Assembly: GCA_002373555.1 (NCBI GenBank)
Contig: DFKM01000204.1
Location: forward strand, 1-13,230
DNA: 13,230 nucleotides
Origin: Lachnospiraceae bacterium UBA3645
GTDB lineage: Bacteria > Bacillota > Clostridia > Lachnospirales > Lachnospiraceae
Direction: 5' to 3'
Positions 1 to 7,010 of the stretch are shown here, piece after piece. Below the pieces are notes generated by a model. The model was given only the letters and a program-made list of their open reading frames with translations, did not search any database and had not been told where the DNA came from. The position numbers and the translations under genes were made by a program. Position 1 is the stretch's first letter. The number at the start of each line of letters is the position of its first letter.

Positions 1-149
1 TTTAAGAAACCGCCGTCGATACCGATCTCGCCGAATTCATTTTCGATCAGGACGACCTGCTCACCGCTCAGTGCTTCCTTTAAGAGCTTGCTGATCAGCG
101 TGGTCTTGCCGGCGCCCAGGAAACCGGAAATAACATCTATCTTTGTCAT
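1..149 (-). CDS. CobW/COG0523-family GTPase, N-terminal fragment (runs off window)
   Basis: Only the first 49 or so codons are present; the rest lies beyond the left edge. The translation starts MTKIDVISGFLGAGKTT, with the Walker A motif GFLGAGKTT at residues 9-17. It continues to IENEFGEIGIDGGFLK, the Walker A-distal signature of the CobW/HypB-like G3E GTPases of COG0523. Members of this family hydrolyse GTP and are linked to delivery of metals (zinc, cobalt) or to cofactor maturation in the cytoplasm. The CXCC metal-binding motif would lie further left, so the metal cannot be guessed. The ATG at 149 has a GGAGG ribosome binding site a few bases upstream. A good promoter lies at 233-261, so this gene probably starts its own transcript. 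No Zur-like or cobalamin-riboswitch sequence was seen in its leader. The family call is secure; the substrate is unknown. Confidence 0.9.
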   Translation of the reverse strand, partial: MTKIDVISGFLGAGKTTLISKLLKEALSGEQVVLIENEFGEIGIDGGFL

Positions 150-197
150 AAATACCGCCTCCTCATTGAATTTATCCATCTTTCTAACCAAAATGAA

Positions 198-215
198 GGA
201 ACCCGTCCGGGTCCC
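198..215 (-). other. Stem-loop in the predicted leader of the COG0523 GTPase gene
   Basis: GGAACCCG and CGGGTCCC face each other as an inverted repeat with one G-T wobble and a very small loop. On the minus strand it is followed by TTCATTTT, only weakly U-rich. It lies just downstream of the predicted start site near 226. It is therefore more likely a 5'-end leader hairpin than the terminator of the upstream glycosylase gene, although the latter remains possible. Confidence 0.35.
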
Positions 216-232
216 GCCTTTTATCGACACTT

Positions 233-261
233 TATATACCACATTCTTACAGAAAATGCAA
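233..261 (-). promoter_or_regulatory. Predicted sigma-A promoter of the COG0523 GTPase gene
   Basis: Read on the minus strand, TTGCAT (256-261) and TATATA (233-238) are separated by exactly 17 bases. Transcription would start near 226, giving a leader of about 75 bases before the ATG at 149. The sequence was matched by eye; no start-site data exist. Confidence 0.55.
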
Positions 262-305
262 CCGGATCGCACACGAGGCGGCCGGCGCCGCCCTGTGACC
301 TGTAC

Positions 306-815
306 TTATTTCTGCTCCCCGGAGAACTGCCGGATCACGCTCCAGGCGCCGATCAGCTTCTCCATCGTCCAGGCGGCATTCGCCGGCGAAGTGGACGGCA
401 GGCAGACATCCTCTCTGCCGGTCTGCTCCATGCAATACTTCCGGTAGATCTCATGGGATTTCTTTCCGTTCGTTACGATCATCCGGATATCGGCGGCTTC
501 CAGGATGACGCGGATATCGTTCGGGATCACGTTTCTGATCGAGCTGTCGCTGGAACCGATGATATCACAGGCATGAATCGAATCCCACAGTGCGATATGA
601 TTGCGTGCCGCAAATGCCTGCTTTTCCGGAACCGTCTCCGGGATCTCTGCCTCGCCGAAAAGCGCCGCCATCAGCTTCCAGAAACGGTTCTGCGGATGCC
701 CGTAGAAGAAGCCGCTCTCCCTGGTCTTGACGGAAGGAAAGCTTCCGAGAACGAGGATCCGGGATTGCCCGTCATAAAACGGCGGGATTGGATGGATGAT
801 GTGTTCGTAGTTCAT
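306..815 (-). CDS. DNA-deoxyinosine (hypoxanthine) glycosylase, UDG superfamily family 6
   Basis: A 169-residue protein of the usual length for this family. It would remove hypoxanthine, the deamination product of adenine, from DNA and so start base-excision repair in the cytoplasm. The superfamily motif 1 region reads LGSFPS (residues 23-28). GHPQNRFW (39-46) contains the Asn (N43) expected to activate water, as in the Methanosarcina family-6 enzyme. The C-terminal motif 2 region is LPSTSPANA (139-147), the loop that presses into the DNA minor groove. The ATG at 815 lies only 9 bases past the stop of the secreted SGNH hydrolase gene, and no strong ribosome binding site precedes it. Translation may therefore depend on re-initiation after the upstream gene. 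It is probably the last gene of that transcript. The family call rests on the GSFPS...FFYGHPQNRFW pattern and is strong. Confidence 0.88.
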   Translation of the reverse strand: MNYEHIIHPIPPFYDGQSRILVLGSFPSVKTRESGFFYGHPQNRFWKLMAALFGEAEIPETVPEKQAFAARNHIALWDSIHACDIIGSSDSSIRNVIPNDIRVILEAADIRMIVTNGKKSHEIYRKYCMEQTGREDVCLPSTSPANAAWTMEKLIGAWSVIRQFSGEQK

Positions 816-824
816 ATTCGTATC

Positions 825-1898
825 TCACCGGAGGTGCTTCCATTTCTTCGCCTCGGAACGTGACGTAATATTCATGCCATGGTTCTGCGTCTGATCAGCA
901 ATAAAGCAGATCTTTTTCAGGATCTTTTTGCTGCGGAAGGGACCGTTCTGCATCGCGTCATTTGTTCCTGCTGCATGTCTGTGAAGAACCGGAAGCCTGA
1001 ATGTGGATACCGCCCTGTATTTTTTTACCGTATCCGCAGCACTTTTTCCATAGATCGCGGAATAGATCGTCGCCGCATGAAGATATGCCCCCAGCTGGGT
1101 GGAGTGCATTTCATCATGAATGACAAGATCACACAGATATTTATCGTTCTTCTTATACAGTTTATAATCCTTTGGCGATAAGCGGGAGGCATAATGAAAG
1201 CCGTATGTATAAACATAATTGTAAAATGCCCTGCCGGAACGCGCCGCGACCGCCTTTTTGTATTTCAGGCCGGATTTCTCCAGATCCTTCATAATCTTTG
1301 TGACGATCCGGTCATCCTTCGCCTGACGTTTTTTTTGTGTATCAAGGTCCTTTTGAGGCGTTATGTGATAATTCGGCATAAATATGACCACGGTGGTTTT
1401 TTTATCAGACAGGCATTTCACCAGATTCAGGATGCCCATCCTGCTGTGGGGATATGAATGCTGCCGGCCGTGATCCTGCAGGATGATATAATCGTAATGC
1501 CTGACTTTGCCATTCTTAGTCAGCAGGATCTTCCTGTAAGCGTCAAACAGTTTTTTGTCAAAAGCATTCCGGTCCGTATAGTACAGTTCTTTTCTTTTCA
1601 GCTTACTGTAGTTTCCCTTTGAATGAACAACTGCCGCTACATTGAAGGAAAAGGCATGCGGACCTTTTTCCGGCGCCATCAGCGTCGTTACGCTCACGTC
1701 TTTTCCGGTCGCTTCGGAAGCGATTTTCCCGTACATCTCGGGCATATTATTATAGTAGGAAACACTGTTGCCGATGAACAGGCATGTGACTTTTTTCTTT
1801 GCCAAAACACCAGCCGGAAACGCAGTAATCAGCAGGACCATGATCACGAGCATCCATGTACAGGCTGCCGCCAGTGTCATTTTCTCTTGTTTTCGCAT
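825..1898 (-). CDS. Secreted SGNH/GDSL-type hydrolase (DUF4886-like)
   Basis: The protein has 357 residues. I chose the ATG at 1898 because GGGAGGGAG lies just upstream and the protein then begins with a textbook export signal: basic MRKQEK, a hydrophobic stretch (about 9-31), and a likely cleavage after VLA (33). A longer in-frame start further upstream would run into the response-regulator gene. Block I of the SGNH fold reads FIGNSVSYYNNMP (41-53) with Ser45 as the likely nucleophile. ILQDHG (139-144) resembles the block III region, and HDEMHS (261-266) supplies Asp262 and His265 of the catalytic D-x-x-H. Family members are lipases, carbohydrate esterases or peptidoglycan/glycan deacetylases; the substrate cannot be told here. 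The lysine-rich mature protein is probably extracellular or cell-wall associated. It sits between an orphan response regulator and a DNA glycosylase gene on the same strand. Confidence 0.78.
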   Translation of the reverse strand: MRKQEKMTLAAACTWMLVIMVLLITAFPAGVLAKKKVTCLFIGNSVSYYNNMPEMYGKIASEATGKDVSVTTLMAPEKGPHAFSFNVAAVVHSKGNYSKLKRKELYYTDRNAFDKKLFDAYRKILLTKNGKVRHYDYIILQDHGRQHSYPHSRMGILNLVKCLSDKKTTVVIFMPNYHITPQKDLDTQKKRQAKDDRIVTKIMKDLEKSGLKYKKAVAARSGRAFYNYVYTYGFHYASRLSPKDYKLYKKNDKYLCDLVIHDEMHSTQLGAYLHAATIYSAIYGKSAADTVKKYRAVSTFRLPVLHRHAAGTNDAMQNGPFRSKKILKKICFIADQTQNHGMNITSRSEAKKWKHLR

Positions 1899-1920
1899 TT
1901 TCTCCCTCCCTCTTAGAAAG

Positions 1921-1961
1921 CAGTCCGGGAAGGAAGCCCGTAAGCCGCCGTCCCCGGACTG
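1921..1961 (-). terminator. Inverted repeat after the response-regulator gene, possible weak terminator or attenuator
   Basis: CAGTCCGGG (1921-1929) and CCCGGACTG (1953-1961) form a perfect 9-base stem around a 23-base GC-rich loop. It lies between the response-regulator stop (1966) and the SGNH start (1898). On the minus strand it is followed by CTTTCTAAG, which is only weakly U-rich. It could terminate or attenuate transcription between the two genes, or act as a processing/stabilising hairpin. Confidence 0.45.
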
Positions 1962-1965
1962 TTCG

Positions 1966-2655
1966 TCAGATCTTAAACCGGTAGCCGACGCCCCAGATCG
2001 TCTCAATATACTGCGGCTTGCTGGTATCCAGTTCGATCTTCTCTCTGATCTTCTTGATATGCACGGTGACCGTGGCGATATCGCCAAGCGATTCCATATC
2101 CCAGATATTCGAGAAAAGTTCCTCCTTCGTGAACACCCGGTTCGGATTGGACGCCAGGAAAGTCAGCAGATCGAATTCCTTCGTCGTGAAATTCTTCTCC
2201 ACGCCGTCCACGAACACGCGCCTTGCGGTGCGGTCGATCTTTAAGCCGCGGATCTCGATCACTTCATTCTTCTGCACGTCCTTGCCCACCAGCCTCTGAT
2301 AGCGGGACAGATGCGCCTTGACTCTCGCGACCAGCTCACTGGGCGAGAACGGCTTGGTAATGTAATCATCCGCACCGAGCCCCAGCCCGCGGATCTTGTC
2401 AATATCATCCTTCCTGGCCGACACCATCAGGACCGGCGTATCCTTCTCCTTGCGGATCTGCTTGCAGATCTCGAAGCCGTCCACGCCGGGCAGCATCAGA
2501 TCCAGAATGAATATGTCATAATCCCCGTGCAGCGCCATATCCAGGCCGGTGTCGCCGGAGGTCGCAATTTCCACCTCAAACCCCGAGAGTTCCAGATAAT
2601 CCTTTTCCAGCTCGGCGATGCTCTCTTCATCTTCCACGATCAAAATTCTGCTCAT
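1966..2655 (-). CDS. OmpR/PhoB-family response regulator (no adjacent histidine kinase)
   Basis: A 229-residue two-domain regulator. The receiver domain (about 1-120) has the acidic pair D9/E10, the phosphoacceptor D52 in ILDLMLPG, S79 in MVSA and K101 in the ITKPFS turn, so it looks able to accept phosphate. A winged-helix OmpR-type DNA-binding domain follows (about 130-229), ending with the typical IETIWGVGYRFKI. The ATG at 2655 has AGGAGG six bases upstream. The gene lies 64 bases downstream of the formate/nitrite channel gene and 67 bases upstream of the secreted hydrolase, all on the minus strand. These regulators are usually next to a histidine kinase gene, but both neighbours are identified and neither is a kinase. 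Its partner must be elsewhere, or it is an orphan. Target genes are unknown; the flanking channel and secreted hydrolase are obvious candidates. Confidence 0.95.
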   Translation of the reverse strand: MSRILIVEDEESIAELEKDYLELSGFEVEIATSGDTGLDMALHGDYDIFILDLMLPGVDGFEICKQIRKEKDTPVLMVSARKDDIDKIRGLGLGADDYITKPFSPSELVARVKAHLSRYQRLVGKDVQKNEVIEIRGLKIDRTARRVFVDGVEKNFTTKEFDLLTFLASNPNRVFTKEELFSNIWDMESLGDIATVTVHIKKIREKIELDTSKPQYIETIWGVGYRFKI

Positions 2656-2687
2656 GTATATCCTCCTGCATCAAACTTCAGACTGCC

Positions 2688-2704
2688 GGCCGACATGTCC
2701 GGCC
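2688..2704. promoter_or_regulatory. Imperfect palindrome between the FNT channel and response-regulator genes
   Basis: GGCC, the self-complementary core GACATGTC, one extra C, then GGCC form a near-perfect dyad in the 64-base gap between the two genes. As RNA it would be a short hairpin without a U-tract, so it is a poor terminator. As DNA it could be a binding site. No function is shown by the sequence. Confidence 0.3.
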
Positions 2705-2719
2705 CCCGCATAAATACAA

Positions 2720-3487
2720 TTATTTCTTATAAACGTAATAATAAGCGAACGGTACCACGACCGCACCGCCGATCAGATTGCCGATCGTAACAGGCAGCAG
2801 ATTCCCTAGAAGGAATGCGCCGACCGTCACATCCGCGCCGAGGAACATGCCCATCGGGATGTACGTCATGTTGGCAACGCTGTGCTCGAATCCCGCGAAT
2901 ACGAACAGCATGATCGGGAACCAGATCCCGAAGATCTTGCCGATCAGATCCTTCGCACCGGCCTGCAGCCAGCACGCCAGAACGACCAGAATATTGCAGA
3001 GAATGCCGCGGATCACGGCCGCCGCAAAAGGAATGGACACCTTGGAGGCAGCCACCGCCATGGCTCTTTCTGCCGCGGCATCCGCGAGCAGACCGCTCTT
3101 CACCAGCAGAAATGCCAGCACCACAGAGCCGATCAGATTGCCGATATACACGACCACCCAGTTCGTAAGCATCTTTCCGGCAGTGATCTTTTTATCCATC
3201 AGCGCCAGCGTCAGCAGATTGTTTCCCGTAAAAAGCTCCGCACCGCATAAGATGACCATCATCAGGCCGACCGGGAACAATGCGGCGCCAACGAGCTTCG
3301 CGCTCATGCTCTGAAATGCGTCCCCGCCGGCGGCCGTCGCCAGAATAAAGACATAGGCGCCGAAGCCGATATAGGCGCCGGCCAGAATGCCGAGCAGCAG
3401 CATCTTCCATACCGGAAGGCCGGCCTTTTTCACGCCGTTTCCGATCCATATTTCCGCGATTTCCGCGGGAGAATTGACTCCGCTCAC
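2720..3487 (-). CDS. Formate/nitrite transporter (FNT/FocA-NirC family) channel
   Basis: The protein has 255 residues with the six-helix FNT channel layout; members form pentamers in the inner membrane and move formate, nitrite or similar small anions. Hydrophobic segments lie at about 28-50, 65-82, 107-130, 155-177, 188-205 and 224-250. Signature motifs are CGAELFTGN (81-89) and GFEHSVANM (199-207), whose His202 matches the conserved central channel histidine. A GTG at 3496 would be in frame but is itself part of the AGGAGGTG ribosome binding site. The GTG at 3487, eight bases past AGGAGG, is the better start. A good promoter lies at 3518-3546. There is no formate-lyase, nitrite-reductase or hydrogenase gene beside it, so the anion carried cannot be assigned. 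The response-regulator gene follows on the same strand. Confidence 0.92.
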   Translation of the reverse strand: MSGVNSPAEIAEIWIGNGVKKAGLPVWKMLLLGILAGAYIGFGAYVFILATAAGGDAFQSMSAKLVGAALFPVGLMMVILCGAELFTGNNLLTLALMDKKITAGKMLTNWVVVYIGNLIGSVVLAFLLVKSGLLADAAAERAMAVAASKVSIPFAAAVIRGILCNILVVLACWLQAGAKDLIGKIFGIWFPIMLFVFAGFEHSVANMTYIPMGMFLGADVTVGAFLLGNLLPVTIGNLIGGAVVVPFAYYYVYKK

Positions 3488-3517
3488 GGCTGTCACCTCC
3501 TGAACATAATTAATGTC

Positions 3518-3546
3518 ATTTTACTGCATCCGGAGGATTTAATCAA
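3518..3546 (-). promoter_or_regulatory. Predicted sigma-A promoter of the FNT channel gene
   Basis: On the minus strand TTGATT (3541-3546) and TAAAAT (3518-3523) are separated by 17 bases, about 30 bases upstream of the GTG start at 3487. The remaining bases up to 3650 hold no gene and no convincing terminator for the acetyltransferase gene that ends at 3651. Confidence 0.6.
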
Positions 3547-3650
3547 GGAGGATCCGCCTCTGTTTCCGTAACACCGTCTGTTCCGGAGCGAAGACAACGC
3601 AGGCACGTCCCCGGATGACAGGAGTTTACAGATGATTTCCGGTATCCTGC

Positions 3651-4412
3651 TCAGTCCGCGATCTGCTCTTTCAGCTCTTCCAGCACCTTTTTGGAAATGC
3701 CGGTCGCGGCATGCACATAATCGACCGGCTGCCCGCGCAGCAGCATCTCGCAGGCGATCTGCTTTGCCACGACATCATCTCCGCCGGGAATGTCAGCGGC
3801 CCCCGCCTGACCGGCCGCCGCTCCGGCTTCCGCATTCTCCTTTTCGTGATCATATTCCCGCAGGATCTTAATGACCTTTGCCGGCACACCGCCGACGACC
3901 GTTCGCGCACCGACATCCTTTGTCACCACGGCTCCCGCCGCCACGATCGCGCCGTCGCCGATCGTCACGCCCGAAAGGATCGTGGCATTCGCGCCGATCC
4001 AGACATTCTTCCCGATCGTGATCGGACTTCCGTACAGCTCTCCCCTGCGGGCCGGATCCGGGTTGTGGTTCAGCGTCGCCAGCACGACATGATGGCCGAT
4101 CAGCGTGCCGTCGCCGATCGTGATGCCGCCCTGGTCCTGCATGCACACGCCGGAATTCAGGAATACGTTATGCCCGACAGTAATATTTCTGCCGTAATCC
4201 GTATAAAACGGCGGGAAGATGCTGATGTCCGTCACGGTCTTCCCGGTCAGCTCCGAGAAAAGCGTGTTCAGTTCCTCCGGCGTATGGAATTTCGTGTTCA
4301 TTTCCATCGTAATGCGCTGCGTGTTGATCGACTGCACGTGGGATTCTCTTGCCGCTTCTGCCGGAATGATCTTTCCGGAACCGTATATCTCATTCAATTC
4401 TTTTTCAGTCAT
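3651..4412 (-). CDS. Hexapeptide-repeat O-acetyltransferase (maltose/galactoside acetyltransferase-like) with extra C-terminal helical tail
   Basis: A 253-residue protein; sugar O-acetyltransferases of this family are usually about 185-210 residues. Residues 1-60 form the family's helical N-terminal region. Left-handed beta-helix repeats run from about 74 to 182 (for example [32 protein letters not shown]). His116 in [12 protein letters not shown] matches the catalytic histidine of maltose/galactoside acetyltransferases, which transfer acetyl from acetyl-CoA to a sugar hydroxyl. After [10 protein letters not shown] the family normally ends. Here an Ala/Gly-rich linker (about 193-211) leads to a 40-residue helical tail with [12 protein letters not shown]...[14 protein letters not shown]. 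That resembles the C-terminal motif of Rpn/PD-(D/E)XK transposase-like proteins. The start at 4412 has GGGAG about ten bases upstream. The gene follows the MATE pump by 40 bases and is probably co-transcribed; the acceptor is unknown. Confidence 0.85.
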   Translation of the reverse strand: MTEKELNEIYGSGKIIPAEAARESHVQSINTQRITMEMNTKFHTPEELNTLFSELTGKTVTDISIFPPFYTDYGRNITVGHNVFLNSGVCMQDQGGITIGDGTLIGHHVVLATLNHNPDPARRGELYGSPITIGKNVWIGANATILSGVTIGDGAIVAAGAVVTKDVGARTVVGGVPAKVIKILREYDHEKENAEAGAAAGQAGAADIPGGDDVVAKQIACEMLLRGQPVDYVHAATGISKKVLEELKEQIAD

Positions 4413-4452
4413 GATCTCATTTCTCCCAATGATTCGGTAACCTTACTGTCCT

Positions 4453-5820
4453 TTAATCTCTCGTCAGGTTCTTCACCCATTTATACTTTTTGATCCTGTA
4501 CATCACCCACGGCAGCTTTCCCACCTCATCCAGACAGGTGCATGCATAGACCGCAAGAACATGCCAGTGAAACAGAAATGCACCGCAGACCGCCGTCGGG
4601 ATCGCGATCCCCCACATGCAGACGGCCAGACTGTACATATCAAAGATCGTATCGCCGCCGCCATCCAGCACGCCGTTGATGCAGATGGTGTTGACGCACC
4701 GGCCGACCATGTATACCGACATGATCACCATCATGCCTGTCAGGTAATTGCGCGCCTGATCCGACAGGATCACCATCCGGACCACCAGCGGCGTGAGCGC
4801 CAGGATCACGCCCATCGACCCGAAGCCGACCCACCAGGACAGGTTCCGGAGCCGCAGCCCGACTTCCTTCCCGGCTTCCAGCTTCCCGGCCCCGAGTTCG
4901 TTGCCGACCATGATCGCAGCTGCATTGCCGACGCCGTTGCAGGCGCAGCAGATCAGGTCACGCACGACTGCAGAGACAGAATTGGCCGCGGCTGCATCCA
5001 CGCCCAGATGGCCCATAATCGCCGTATAGGAAGTAAAGCCGACGCCCCACAGCAGTCCCCCGCCCAGCAGCGGCAGGCACTGACGCACAAAATCCTGATG
5101 CAGCTCCCTCCGGCCGGAAAAGATCCTGTGCCAGGACGGGCGGATATAGCCTTTCCCGAAAGAAAAACCGATGCAGAGTCCGAGTTCGATCAGGCGGGCG
5201 ATCGTGGTCGCGAGGGCTGCACCGTCTGCATGCATTTTCGGTGCCCCCAGCAGACCGAAGATAAAGATCGCATTGAACACGATATTGAGAACCACCGCCG
5301 AAGAGCTGATCATCGCTCCCGGCGTGACGTGATCCGTTACCTTCATGATCGCCAGATAGCACTGCGAAATGCCGGTCATCAGATAAGACCAGCCGGCGAT
5401 GCGAAGATACCCGCTGCCGATCGAGATCATGATCTCATCATGCGCAAAGATCCGCATCAGCATCTCCGGGCACAGCTCACATGCCAGGAAGAAAACAAGC
5501 GACAGAAGGATGCTCCACCGGAGGATCAGGCGGAACAGTTCTTCGATCGTGACGAGATCGCCTTTTCCGTAATACTGCGCGCCGAGTATGGTGCCGGCCG
5601 CCGTGATCGAGAACAGGAACATGTTCTGGACGAACTGTACCTGGGAAGCCAGTGATACCGCCGCCATCTGCTCCTGCGCCACCCGCCCGAGCATCATCGC
5701 GTCGCATGCGGCGACCAGGGCCAGCATCAGCTGCTGCAGGATGATCGGCGAAGCCAGGATGAGCAGCCGCCGGTAGAACTTTCCTTTGTCTTCCTGATAT
5801 GTCATTTCCGTTTGCTCCAT
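4453..5820 (-). CDS. MATE-family multidrug/sodium antiporter
   Basis: A 455-residue membrane protein of normal MATE length, with about twelve hydrophobic segments in two homologous halves. Typical MATE sequence includes LASPIILQQLMLALVAACDAMMLG near the N-terminus, GAQYYGKGD after the second helix, and MVGNELGAGKLEAGKE in the second half. Such proteins export drugs, dyes or metabolites in exchange for Na+ or H+. The ATG at 5820 has no ribosome binding site upstream and lies only about 12 bases from the predicted transcription start. A second in-frame ATG at 5805 has GGAG nine bases upstream and may be the true start; it would remove five residues. The acetyltransferase gene follows 40 bases downstream, so the pump and a modifying enzyme may act on related compounds, but that is inference from position. 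Confidence 0.93.
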   Translation of the reverse strand: MEQTEMTYQEDKGKFYRRLLILASPIILQQLMLALVAACDAMMLGRVAQEQMAAVSLASQVQFVQNMFLFSITAAGTILGAQYYGKGDLVTIEELFRLILRWSILLSLVFFLACELCPEMLMRIFAHDEIMISIGSGYLRIAGWSYLMTGISQCYLAIMKVTDHVTPGAMISSSAVVLNIVFNAIFIFGLLGAPKMHADGAALATTIARLIELGLCIGFSFGKGYIRPSWHRIFSGRRELHQDFVRQCLPLLGGGLLWGVGFTSYTAIMGHLGVDAAAANSVSAVVRDLICCACNGVGNAAAIMVGNELGAGKLEAGKEVGLRLRNLSWWVGFGSMGVILALTPLVVRMVILSDQARNYLTGMMVIMSVYMVGRCVNTICINGVLDGGGDTIFDMYSLAVCMWGIAIPTAVCGAFLFHWHVLAVYACTCLDEVGKLPWVMYRIKKYKWVKNLTRD

Positions 5821-5839
5821 ACAGGTTTATTCGCGGGGT

Positions 5840-5868
5840 ACAATACCACAAAATACAAGTTTGCGCAA
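5840..5868 (-). promoter_or_regulatory. Predicted promoter of the MATE-acetyltransferase operon
   Basis: On the minus strand TTGCGC (5863-5868) and TATTGT (5840-5845) are separated by 17 bases. The predicted start near 5833 would leave a leader of about 12 bases to the first ATG and 27 bases to the second. Confidence 0.45.
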
Positions 5869-5912
5869 GCAGACTGCTCCGGCTCCGGCTCCGTGCAATG
5901 CCGGATAGAAGT

Positions 5913-5935
5913 ATGAAAGAACTGTGTTCTTTCAT
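5913..5935. repeat. Perfect inverted repeat (10-base arms, 3-base loop)
   Basis: ATGAAAGAAC and GTTCTTTCAT enclose TGT. It lies about 45 bases upstream of the predicted MATE promoter and is the first of three consecutive perfect dyads. On neither strand does a U-tract follow, so it is not an evident terminator. It may be an operator or a structured RNA element. Confidence 0.6.
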
Positions 5936-5943
5936 CGACGTTT

Positions 5944-5975
5944 GTGAAAATGCTTTTGCAAGCAAGCATTTTCAC
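5944..5975. repeat. Perfect inverted repeat (12-base arms, 8-base loop)
   Basis: GTGAAAATGCTT (5944-5955) and AAGCATTTTCAC (5964-5975) are perfectly complementary around an 8-base loop. This is the longest perfect dyad in the window. It is not followed by a U-tract on either strand. The right arm overlaps a second possible pairing, TTTTCA (5969-5974) with TGAAAA (5981-5986), so alternative folds are possible. Confidence 0.6.
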
Positions 5976-5982
5976 TGCACTG

Positions 5983-6010
5983 AAAAATGAGCCGGATCTC
6001 TCCGGCTCAT
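5983..6010 (-). terminator. Rho-independent terminator of the esterase gene
   Basis: ATGAGCCGGA and TCCGGCTCAT form a perfect 10-base stem with a 4-base loop. On the minus strand the stem runs directly into a U-tract (AAAAA at 5983-5987 on the plus strand). It lies 16 bases beyond the esterase stop at 6027. Confidence 0.85.
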
Positions 6011-6026
6011 CCGTATTCGTTCTCTA

Positions 6027-6917
6027 TCAGCAGCTCCTGATGAATCTTGCGGTCCGGAGCGATGCTTCCTTCCATTCCTGACGGAAATGCGGCATAAATC
6101 CGTGCGCGGAGCGCATGAATCTGCAGGAAGTGGTCTCCACGCCGATCCGGGAGATCATCGCGGCAAATTCTTCATCCTGTTCCTTGAACTCACAGAGCTG
6201 AGCGGAAATGACCATCATTCTGGGCAGCTTCTGCAGCAGCTGCTTTGCTGTGAGCAGCGGGCTTACGATATGATCATACCGGATCGCATCGTTTCCGCGC
6301 AGCGCCAGTTCCTCGTAAGCTGCGCCTCTGACCTGCATGGCTTCGTCACGGGGCGTTGCAGGCGCCTGGGCAGCCTTCGGACGAAGATCGAGCGGGGAGT
6401 ACGCCAGGATCACGCCGGCAAACGGGCATTTTCCTTCTTCCAGCAGTTTGATCAGGACTCCTGCGGTCAGATGGCCGCCGGCACTGAAACCGCCGATCAC
6501 GATGCGGGCCGGATCGCAGCCGAGCGCAGCGGCGTTCTCCACTGCATATTCGACCGCATCTCTGGTCTGCGCATACATGACATGGATATCCGCATAGAAG
6601 GAAGTCGTATAATCGACATCGATCACGGTTCCTTTGATCTGATCCGCCATGAATCCCGCATAGAAGTCGTCGCATTCCGCATGTCCGACAGCCCAGCCGC
6701 CGCCGTGCAGATAGATGTAGAGCGGCGCATTCTCCGTACGGTTTTTCGCCTGTCTGACATACAGATGGTAGGGATGGCCGCCCGCCTCTCTTTCCACATC
6801 CTGATAATCGGCCAGATCGTTGTAAGCCTTGATCTCATCCGGATACTCATCCGGCGGTCTCTTCGTGCTGTTCAGGATCTCCACCAGTTCTTCGTAACGC
6901 TTTTCACTCCATGCCAT
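6027..6917 (-). CDS. Alpha/beta-hydrolase esterase, Aes/HSL-like (COG0657)
   Basis: A 296-residue cytoplasmic protein without a signal peptide. The oxyanion-hole motif HGGGW is at 71-75, the nucleophile elbow GGFSAGG at 142-148 (Ser145) and the likely catalytic His272 in SAHGFM. This is the pattern of the hormone-sensitive-lipase-like carboxylesterases that cleave short acyl or acetyl esters. The usual acid residue, expected in a segment like xxxDxLxDEGxxYA, aligns by eye with AQLCEFKEQDEEFA (239-252). There the Asp position appears to be Cys242, followed by Glu243. Either Glu243 or a nearby acid substitutes, or the eye alignment is off. The ATG at 6917 has GGAGGAG six bases upstream. The gene stands alone: a good terminator follows it and a 404-base repeat-bearing gap precedes it. 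The physiological substrate is unknown. Confidence 0.85.
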   Translation of the reverse strand: MAWSEKRYEELVEILNSTKRPPDEYPDEIKAYNDLADYQDVEREAGGHPYHLYVRQAKNRTENAPLYIYLHGGGWAVGHAECDDFYAGFMADQIKGTVIDVDYTTSFYADIHVMYAQTRDAVEYAVENAAALGCDPARIVIGGFSAGGHLTAGVLIKLLEEGKCPFAGVILAYSPLDLRPKAAQAPATPRDEAMQVRGAAYEELALRGNDAIRYDHIVSPLLTAKQLLQKLPRMMVISAQLCEFKEQDEEFAAMISRIGVETTSCRFMRSAHGFMPHFRQEWKEASLRTARFIRSC

Positions 6918-7010
6918 GATCTTCTCCTCCTTGATGCTGATTTTTATTTTACTGCCCTCAATGTTCCCATCTTTGCCTTCCTGCTGAAGCCATACTGGTC
7001 GTTTATGGGG

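Noticed and set aside
1899..2087. N-terminal extension of the SGNH hydrolase reading back into the response-regulator gene
   Set aside because: The extension overlaps conserved codons of the regulator, and the ATG at 1898 has a strong ribosome binding site directly followed by a signal peptide.
4561..5655. 364-residue open frame on the plus strand inside the MATE gene
   Set aside because: The composition is His/Asp/Gln/Arg-rich as expected from reading hydrophobic codons in reverse complement; no domain is seen.
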